Assembly (NCBI GenBank): GCA_030591905.1
Contig: JAUVAE010000001.1
Span: 1 to 35,321, forward strand
DNA length: 35,321 bases
Direction: 5' to 3'
Source of the DNA: Candidatus Komeilibacteria bacterium
GTDB lineage: Bacteria > Patescibacteriota > Patescibacteriia > UBA1558 > S5-K13
The notes under the pieces were generated by a model. That model did no database searches and was not told where the DNA came from. It was given only the letters and a program-made list of their open reading frames with translations. Below, in pieces: positions 30,376-35,321 of this stretch. How positions within the stretch are numbered: the first letter of the stretch is position 1; the number at the start of each line of letters is the position of its first letter. Both the position numbers and the translations under genes were made by a program.

Positions 30376-31950
30376 ATGTTAGGATGTTTGAAAACATTAT
30401 ATCTATATTTTACACTTTTTACACTTTTTATGCTAATAAGGCTATTAAAATTTTTAAGAGTTTCTGAAAATTCATTAGGTAGAGTAGAACTAAGAATATA
30501 TGAAATGATACCTGGATTATTAATTTGGGTAACTTTTATTTTAGCAGTAGTTTTGTCAATATTCAAATCTTTGTGGGTAATTTATTTTGTAATAATTTTA
30601 GATGTTTATTGGGTTATTAGGATATGGTATTTATTTGTTTATTTAATAGTTTCTTGGCTTAGATATATTAAATCTACTAGGATTAATTGGCAAGCTAAAG
30701 TTCAGGAATTTCCTAATTGGCAGAATTATATTCATTTAATAACTCTGCCAACCTATAAAGAACCCTATGAGGTAGTTCGAGATACCTTTGATAAGTTATT
30801 GGAATCAGATTATCCAAAAGATAAGATGGTAATTGTTTTAGGCGGAGAAGAAAGAGATCAAGATAATTTTTTACAGATAGCTAATAGAATAAAATCAGAA
30901 TATGGCGATAGATTTCAGGATTTATTAATAACTATTCATCCCCAAGATTTGCCTGATGAAATTCCTGGAAAAGGTTCTAATATGTATCATATTGGGAAGA
31001 AAGCGGCCGAGTATTTTAAAGAGAGGGGAATTGATTATTCTCAGGTGATTATTTCTATGTTTGATATTGAAACTTGGCCAGACCCACATTATTTTAATGC
31101 TTTGACTTATTATTATTTATCTAGCGACAATCCAGAACATTTCTCTTATCAGCCTTTAGTTTTATTTAATAATAATATTTGGAAATCAAATATTTTAGTT
31201 AGAGTTGTGGCTAGCTCTACTACTTTCTGGTTATTAACTGATATGTCTAGATCAGAGAGATTATTTACATTTTCTTCCCATAGTATGAGTTTTAATACCT
31301 TAGTTAATGTTGGTTTTCATCCTAAAGGTGTTGTCACAGAGGATACTAGAATATTTTTACAGTGTTTGAATTATTTTGATGGTGATTATCAGGCTCAACC
31401 AATTTTTGTTCCAGTTTCAATGCAAACCGTAGATATTGGTAATTTATGGGCATCATTCAAAAATCAATATATTCAAATAAGAAGATGGGGTTGGGGAGTA
31501 GAACATTTTCCCTGGATGATGTTAAATTTAGTTAAAAATAAAAAAGTATCTTGGAAAAAGAAATTCAGATATCTTTGGAATCAAACGGAAGGAGTGTATA
31601 CTTGGGCAACTTTACCAATATTAATATTGTTTTTAGGTTATTTTCCTATTTGGGTTGCTGATGCGACCATTCATTATAATGTATTAATTCATAATACTCC
31701 TCAAATTTTAAAACAAATAATGAATTTTGGTTTGGCAGGTATTATGCTGATCTCTCTTTTGAATATAGGTTTTTTACCACCAAAACCCAAAGATGTATCC
31801 TGGATAAAATATCCTTTAATGATTTTGCAATGGGTCTTATTTCCAATTACTATGATTTTATTTGGTTCTATACCGTCCATAGAAGCCCAAACTAGATTAA
31901 TGTTAGGCGGAAAATTTAGATTAGGATTTCAAGTAACTAAAAAGAATTAG
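30376..31950 (+). CDS. Membrane-bound family 2 glycosyltransferase
   Basis: I use the ATG at 30376 (524 residues) rather than the TTG at 30346; the ATG at 30430 is also possible. N-terminal helices (about 5-25 and 42-95) precede the GT-A domain: HLITLPTYKEPYEVVRDTFDKLL, MVIVLGGEERD, IPGKGSNMYHIGKKA, FDIETWPDPHYF in place of the second DxD, VTEDTRIFLQCL and QIRRWGWGVEHFP (the Q/RxxRW-like motif). At least three more helices follow. The architecture resembles processive glycan synthases such as cellulose or hyaluronan synthases. The sugar is unknown. Confidence 0.8.
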   Translation: MLGCLKTLYLYFTLFTLFMLIRLLKFLRVSENSLGRVELRIYEMIPGLLIWVTFILAVVLSIFKSLWVIYFVIILDVYWVIRIWYLFVYLIVSWLRYIKSTRINWQAKVQEFPNWQNYIHLITLPTYKEPYEVVRDTFDKLLESDYPKDKMVIVLGGEERDQDNFLQIANRIKSEYGDRFQDLLITIHPQDLPDEIPGKGSNMYHIGKKAAEYFKERGIDYSQVIISMFDIETWPDPHYFNALTYYYLSSDNPEHFSYQPLVLFNNNIWKSNILVRVVASSTTFWLLTDMSRSERLFTFSSHSMSFNTLVNVGFHPKGVVTEDTRIFLQCLNYFDGDYQAQPIFVPVSMQTVDIGNLWASFKNQYIQIRRWGWGVEHFPWMMLNLVKNKKVSWKKKFRYLWNQTEGVYTWATLPILILFLGYFPIWVADATIHYNVLIHNTPQILKQIMNFGLAGIMLISLLNIGFLPPKPKDVSWIKYPLMILQWVLFPITMILFGSIPSIEAQTRLMLGGKFRLGFQVTKKN

Positions 31951-31964
31951 TTTATTTTAAAATT

Positions 31965-32534
31965 ATGGAAGAAATAGAAGTTAAGTTTCTGGATATTGAT
32001 TCGGATTCTTTAATTAAAAAATTAGAAGAGTCAGGTGCAAAGAAAATTTTTGAAAAACTTTATAAAAGGCGAGTTTTTGATTATCCAGATTGGAGACTAG
32101 ATAAAAACCATTCTTGGTTAAGATTAAGAGATGAAGGAGATCAGATTACCTTAGCTTTTAAGAAAAGAGTTAAGCCCGGACAAAAAGGAGAGAATGATCA
32201 AAGTATGCAAGAGAGTGAAATTACAGTTAGTGATTTTGAACAAACTACAGACATTTTATTAAATATTGGATTAATAGAGAAGTCTTATCAGGAAAATAAA
32301 AGAATTCGTTATATTTTAAACGATATTGAGTTTGATATTGATTCTTGGCCTCAGATTCCGACTTATTTAGAAATTGAAGCAGAATCTTGGGAAAAAATTG
32401 AAGAAGCTATTAAATCTTTAGGATTAAATTCAGAAGATAAAAAAATATTCTCCACCACTCAGGTTTATGAGAATTATAAAATGAATTTAAATGATTATCA
32501 GAAAGTTACTTTTCAGGAGATGGTTTTAAAGTAA
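31965..32534 (+). CDS. CYTH domain protein (class IV adenylate cyclase / CyaB-like)
   Basis: The 189-residue protein starts with the CYTH signature MEEIEVKFLDID (ExExK), followed by LYKRRVFDYPDWRLDKNHSWLRLRDEG, ITLAFKKR, QESEITVSDFE, RIRYILNDIEFDIDSWPQIPTYLEIEAES and the C-terminal VYENYK. These supply the basic and acidic tunnel residues that bind triphosphates and metal. Members include CyaB adenylate cyclases, thiamine triphosphatases and tripolyphosphatases. The sequence alone does not choose. It is 14 nt after the GT2 gene, probably co-transcribed. Confidence 0.85.
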   Translation: MEEIEVKFLDIDSDSLIKKLEESGAKKIFEKLYKRRVFDYPDWRLDKNHSWLRLRDEGDQITLAFKKRVKPGQKGENDQSMQESEITVSDFEQTTDILLNIGLIEKSYQENKRIRYILNDIEFDIDSWPQIPTYLEIEAESWEKIEEAIKSLGLNSEDKKIFSTTQVYENYKMNLNDYQKVTFQEMVLK

Positions 32535-32540
32535 ATTTAC

Positions 32541-32568
32541 TTTACAAATTTATTTATTGTATTAGAAT
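32541..32568 (+). promoter_or_regulatory. Promoter of the cysteine synthase leader
   Basis: TTTACA (32541-32546), a 16-nt spacer and TAGAAT (32563-32568). Transcription would start about 7 nt later, at or next to the ATG at 32575, so the leader mRNA would be leaderless. Confidence 0.6.
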
Positions 32569-32574
32569 AAAAGT

Positions 32575-32649
32575 ATGAGATATAGATTAACAAGTTTAAA
32601 TTGTTGCAATCTTCTCGAGGCAGTCTCGGGTGGATTATGTTGTTGTTGA
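32575..32649 (+). CDS. Cysteine-rich leader peptide
   Basis: This 24-codon ORF begins MRYRLTSLNCCNLL and ends GLCCC followed by TGA. Five of the 24 residues are Cys, in two clusters: codons 10-11, and the last three codons (TGT TGT TGT). Cys is rare in the proteins of this window, so this is unlikely by chance. The next gene encodes a cysteine synthase. A terminator hairpin begins 22 nt after the stop. These are the marks of a transcription-attenuation leader in which ribosomes stall when Cys-tRNA is short. The ATG coincides with the predicted transcription start, so there is no ribosome binding site. Confidence 0.72.
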   Translation: MRYRLTSLNCCNLLEAVSGGLCCC

Positions 32650-32697
32650 TTTTATTTTCGTAATCTTTATACTCTCGGGACCGCCGAGAGTTTTTTG
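32614..32697 (+). promoter_or_regulatory. Cysteine attenuator: competing hairpins and intrinsic terminator
   Basis: Region 1 CTCGAG (32614-32619) can pair with region 2 CTCGGG (32625-32630). Region 3 ACTCTCGG (32671-32678) pairs with region 4 CCGAGAGT (32684-32691), followed by TTTTTTGTTTTT, to give an 8-bp intrinsic terminator. Regions 2 and 3 share CTCGGG, so region 1 can also pair with region 3, and region 2 (CTCGGGTGG) with region 4 (CCGCCGAG, one bulge). Either alternative removes the terminator. A ribosome stalled on the last Cys codons would cover region 2 and free region 1. One stalled on codons 10-11 would cover region 1 and free region 2. Confidence 0.65.
32671..32697 (+). terminator. 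Intrinsic terminator in the cysteine synthase leader
   Basis: ACTCTCGG, loop GACCG, CCGAGAGT, then a T-tract. It is 27 nt before the cysteine synthase ATG. Confidence 0.85.
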
Positions 32698-32723
32698 TTT
32701 TTTTAATTAATAAAAATAATTAT

Positions 32724-33605
32724 ATGATTTACAATAATATATTAGAATTAATTGGTCGAACACCAATTATCAAGTTAAGAAATAAGAATCCTCAAGTTAA
32801 TTTATATGCTAAATTTGAAGGCAATAATCCCGGTGGTTCAATTAAAGATAGGGCAGCTTTAAATATGATTAAGCAAGCTGAACAGAAGGGGTACTTGAAT
32901 AAGAATAAAATTATTCTAGAAGCTAGTAGCGGAAATATGGGTATTGCTTTGAGTATGATTGGAGCTTATAAAGGTTATAGAGTAAAAATAATTATGTCTA
33001 ATGGAACAAGTATAGAAAGAAGAAAAATTATTAAGAGTTTTGGTGCTGATTTAGTATTGACTGATTCTAGTTTAGGTACTAAAGGAGCTTTAAATTTTGC
33101 TTTAAATTTAGTTAAGAAATATCCTAACAAGTATTGGTTTGCAGATCAATTTAATAATCTAGATAATATGCAAGCTCATTATACTTTTACTGCTGAAGAA
33201 ATCTTAAAAGATTTAGAAAAGATTGATTATTTTGTAGCGGGTATTGGAACTGGGGGAACAATGGTAGGTATTGCTAAAAGGTTAAAAGAAAAAAATTCTT
33301 ATATGAAAGTTATTGGAATTTTACCACCTGCTGGCTATCAAATCCAAGGAATTCAAAATATTAAGAAAGATTTTTTTGGAAAAATTTATAATTCAAATTT
33401 AATTGATAATTTTTTGAAGGTTTCCAAAAAAGAAGCTTTTCAAATTGTGAGAGATGTTGCTAAGAGCGACGGATTATTTCTTGGAATGAGTTCAGGCGCA
33501 AATATTTTTGGAGCGTTTAAATTATCTAAAACAATAAAAAAAGGTAATATATTAACAATATTACCTGATAGAGGAGAAAAATATTTAAGTAGTGGATTAT
33601 TCTAA
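32724..33605 (+). CDS. Cysteine synthase family protein (fold-type II PLP enzyme)
   Basis: The 293-residue enzyme starts with LELIGRTPIIKLRN. The PLP Lys is Lys41 in NPGGSIKDRAA, the substrate loop is EASSGNMGIAL (usually SGNTGIAL), the phosphate-binding loop is GIGTGGTMVG, then GLFLGMSSGAN and the end LPDRGEKYLSSGLF (usually LPDSGERYLS). This places it with CysK/CysM/Cbs-type beta-replacement enzymes, making cysteine from O-acetyl- or O-phosphoserine. It lacks extra C-terminal domains. It lies behind a promoter and Cys-codon attenuator, which supports a cysteine role. Its last 9 nt overlap the 3' end of the convergent fmt gene. Confidence 0.9.
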   Translation: MIYNNILELIGRTPIIKLRNKNPQVNLYAKFEGNNPGGSIKDRAALNMIKQAEQKGYLNKNKIILEASSGNMGIALSMIGAYKGYRVKIIMSNGTSIERRKIIKSFGADLVLTDSSLGTKGALNFALNLVKKYPNKYWFADQFNNLDNMQAHYTFTAEEILKDLEKIDYFVAGIGTGGTMVGIAKRLKEKNSYMKVIGILPPAGYQIQGIQNIKKDFFGKIYNSNLIDNFLKVSKKEAFQIVRDVAKSDGLFLGMSSGANIFGAFKLSKTIKKGNILTILPDRGEKYLSSGLF

Positions 33606-34529
33606 AATAGTTCCAATAAAATCTTTATAGCCATTGATGAAAGAATTAATATCTATTTTTTGTTTTCCTTCAATTTGAACTATGAGGGGGCAGAGGAGTC
33701 CGTTTTTAGTTTGAATAGCTATTTTATCATCTTCTAAAAATACTTCAGCAGTTTGGTGTTCAGTATTTTTTTCTAGGAATTTAGCTTCAACTATCTTTAA
33801 TAATTTATTATTAAAATAAGTATAAGCCCCGGGCCAATTATAGAAAGCTTTGATTTTATTATTTATATTTTTAGCAGAATTATTCCAGTCAATTAGTCCG
33901 TCTTTTTTTTCTATCATCTGAGCATAAGTAGCTTGATTATTATCTTGAGGATGAGTTTGAATTTCGTTATTGATATATTTATCTAGATTATTTATTAATA
34001 GCTTATTTCCTAAAGAAAATAATTTATTATTTAAAGTTTTATGATCATCTTCAGGGCTAATTGTAATTTTTTTCTGAGCTATAATTGGCCCAGCATCCAT
34101 TTCTTTAGCTAATAACATAATACTTACTCCAGCTTCTTTGTCTCCATTTAGTAATGTTGTTTGCACAGGAGAAGGACCTCGGTATTTAGGTAAAAGAGAG
34201 GGATGAATATTAATAATTCCGAGTGGAAATGAATCTAAAATATCTTGAGGAATCATTGTTCCATAAGAGAGGAGAATGGCTAAATTAGCTTGAGTGTTTT
34301 TTAGAATTTCAATTGATTCTAGATCACTAAGCTTATCCTTTTCAATTATTTTAATATTAGATTGCTCAGCTATTTTTCTAACTGGATTTTGTTTTTTAAC
34401 TCGACCAGTTTTTTTACTAGTTTTAGTAATTATTAATTCAATATTATAATCAGCTTGAATCAGCTCAGTTAATAATTTAGCTGAGTTTTCATCAGAACCG
34501 AAAAAAACTATTTTATTTTTATTTTTCAT
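33597..34529 (-). CDS. fmt: Methionyl-tRNA formyltransferase
   Basis: Fmt formylates initiator Met-tRNA. The start is the ATG at 34529 (MKNKNKIVFFGSDENSAKLL, 310 residues, the usual length). The frame stays open further upstream inside def, but that extension is not family-like. Catalytic residues are visible as Asn107-x-His109 in INIHPSLLPKYRGPSPVQ and Asp145 in EMDAGPII. The C-terminal tRNA-binding domain contains NKIKAFYNWPGAYTYFNNKLLKI. It overlaps def by 11 nt, in the common priA-def-fmt order. Confidence 0.95.
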   Translation of the reverse strand: MKNKNKIVFFGSDENSAKLLTELIQADYNIELIITKTSKKTGRVKKQNPVRKIAEQSNIKIIEKDKLSDLESIEILKNTQANLAILLSYGTMIPQDILDSFPLGIINIHPSLLPKYRGPSPVQTTLLNGDKEAGVSIMLLAKEMDAGPIIAQKKITISPEDDHKTLNNKLFSLGNKLLINNLDKYINNEIQTHPQDNNQATYAQMIEKKDGLIDWNNSAKNINNKIKAFYNWPGAYTYFNNKLLKIVEAKFLEKNTEHQTAEVFLEDDKIAIQTKNGLLCPLIVQIEGKQKIDINSFINGYKDFIGTILE

Positions 34530-35022
34530 CAGCTTGAGCCTGAGCTTGTAATTTTTTAAATTTATTTTTACCAGTAGTAAATTTTTTAATTTTATCTGTA
34601 AAAATAATACCATTAATATGATCCATTTCATGTTGAAAAACTGTAGCCATTAATTGTTTAGCTTTAAGTTTTTTCTTATTTCCATTCTGATCTTGATATT
34701 GTAAAATTATCTTTCTAGATCTAGATATATAACCAGTGATGTCTGGAAAGGAAAGACAACCTTCATCAAATTTTTGTTTTAATAAAGATTTACTTTTTAT
34801 CTGAGGATTAATAAAAGCTTGAGGACCTTGGTCAGTATTAACAACAATAAGTCTCATATTTAATCCTACTTGATTAGCCGCTAATCCAATACCATCATAT
34901 TTGATCATGGCTTTTTTCATTTCTTTAATAATTCTATTTAATTGGGAATCATTAAAATCCTTAACTTCGTTAAGTTTTGTTCTCAGTATTTTATTTGGAT
35001 ATGTTACAATATTTAATTTCAT
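34519..35022 (-). CDS. def: Peptide deformylase
   Basis: Def removes the formyl group from nascent proteins. The three metal-site motifs are GIGLAANQ (44-51), EGCLS (87-91, metal ligand Cys89) and HEMDH (131-135), in a 167-residue protein with the usual MKLNIVTYPNKILR start. A charged Gln/Ala-rich tail (LQAQAQADEK) ends it. It overlaps priA upstream by 4 nt (ATGA) and fmt downstream by 11 nt, so the three are translated together. The functional link is clear for def and fmt: formyl addition and removal. Confidence 0.96.
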   Translation of the reverse strand: MKLNIVTYPNKILRTKLNEVKDFNDSQLNRIIKEMKKAMIKYDGIGLAANQVGLNMRLIVVNTDQGPQAFINPQIKSKSLLKQKFDEGCLSFPDITGYISRSRKIILQYQDQNGNKKKLKAKQLMATVFQHEMDHINGIIFTDKIKKFTTGKNKFKKLQAQAQADEK

Positions 35023-35321
35023 AATTTAAAATAATTTTTATCTATAATATCTATTTTATTTAATATTTTTTTGAGTTTTTTTATATTTTCTTCACTTTCA
35101 TATTTTATCATTATATATTTTAAATAAAAAGAAAATGTTTTTTTAATCTGGGGTTCAATGATTGGCATTAGTTCAATATTATCTGAGACTATGTTTTCAA
35201 TTTCAGTATAAAGCTGATCAGTTTTTTGATCTAAGGTTTTTTGATCCTTATCTTTTACTGTAATTTTTAACATATTATAGAAGGGAGGATATTTAAAAAG
35301 TTTTCTAAATTCAAGTTCGTC
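35019..35321 (-). CDS. priA: Primosomal protein N' (PriA), C-terminal end only
   Basis: The minus-strand frame is open to the window edge. It begins DELEFRKLFKYPPFYNMLKI, the conserved 'R…..YPPF' block found just after the helicase core of PriA, and ends with the typical C-terminal domain (KYIMIKYESEENIKKLKKIL). An internal ATG at 35273 is not the true start. PriA restarts stalled replication forks. Only about 100 C-terminal residues are present. The priA-def-fmt order is common in bacteria, which supports the call. Confidence 0.85.
   Translation of the reverse strand, partial: DELEFRKLFKYPPFYNMLKITVKDKDQKTLDQKTDQLYTEIENIVSDNIELMPIIEPQIKKTFSFYLKYIMIKYESEENIKKLKKILNKIDIIDKNYFKL

Noticed and set aside
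32637..32663. An 8-codon ORF with several Leu codons (MLLLILFS) in the cysteine synthase leader
   Set aside because: It overlaps the 24-codon Cys ORF in another frame. The Cys ORF fits the downstream enzyme and the promoter better, though a dual role cannot be excluded.
32600..32700. T-box riboswitch, suggested by GGGTGGA before a terminator
   Set aside because: The full T-box sequence (GGGTGGNACCGCG) and the long specifier stem are missing; there is only ~40 nt between the predicted transcription start and this motif.
34530..34631. N-terminal extension of fmt by 34 residues
   Set aside because: The extension lies inside def, is Leu/Lys-rich and unlike Fmt; MKNKNKIVFFGS is the family start.
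1..35321. CRISPR arrays, tRNA or rRNA genes, transposases, prophage genes
   Set aside because: I looked for regularly spaced repeats, TTCGAATC-type tRNA arms and typical proteins and saw none; the repeats present are irregularly placed palindromes.
1..35321. Recoded UGA (Gly) as in Gracilibacteria/Absconditabacteria
   Set aside because: TGA ends several clear genes in overlapping ATGA junctions (14618, 21803, 35019) and no conserved protein has internal TGA.

Overview
This AT-rich window (by eye roughly 30% GC) looks like a chromosomal segment of a Candidate Phyla Radiation bacterium (Patescibacteria, probably Parcubacteria/Falkowbacteria-like). The reasons are the very low GC, the streamlined housekeeping genes, scattered four-helix-bundle (S23/IVP) genes, a DUF559 endonuclease gene, many short GC-rich palindromic repeats (some in frame inside essential genes), a eukaryote-type IleS and few Shine-Dalgarno sites. 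TGA is used as a stop (for example at 14621, 21806 and 35019), which argues against the recoded Gracilibacteria/Absconditabacteria. No tRNA, rRNA, CRISPR array, prophage or transposase was seen. The taxonomy is inference.

Layout. 1-450: the 3' end of an unknown gene, a 44-aa ORF and a repeat pair. 450-8500: ileS, recO, a large surface protein, tgt and rplY, with composite palindromic repeats between most of them. 8500-12800 is the accessory region. It holds two S23 genes flanked by inverted repeats, two branched inverted repeats, a stand-alone 7TM sensor overlapping an asparaginase-like gene that has lost its first catalytic Thr, a deoxyribosyltransferase-like/RHH fusion, and a DUF559 gene bracketed by palindromic repeats. 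12837-18669: acyl-CoA synthetase, PlsC acyltransferase, HAD-IB phosphatase and a large membrane histidine kinase. 18793-24256: PH-like membrane protein, pgk, eno, gpmI and a degenerate GpmI-like paralog. 24262-31950: envelope genes (DUF212, uppP, CAP protein, manC, mltG, GT-C and GT2 glycosyltransferases). 31965-35321: a CYTH protein, a cysteine synthase gene behind a cysteine-rich leader, and the priA-def-fmt operon (minus strand, priA cut by the window edge).

How the genes fit together. The lipid genes suggest activation and use of scavenged fatty acids. The glycolytic genes cover 1,3-bisphosphoglycerate to PEP. The envelope genes cover undecaprenyl phosphate recycling, GDP-mannose supply and peptidoglycan processing.

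Most notable: upstream of the cysteine synthase lies an apparently leaderless promoter, a 24-codon ORF ending in three Cys codons and a stop, and mutually exclusive hairpins ending in an intrinsic terminator. This is a coherent candidate for ribosome-mediated cysteine attenuation. Others are a Tgt missing all four zinc ligands, a GpmI pseudoenzyme next to the real gpmI, in-frame palindromic insertions in ileS and tgt, and IR-flanked S23 and DUF559 units.
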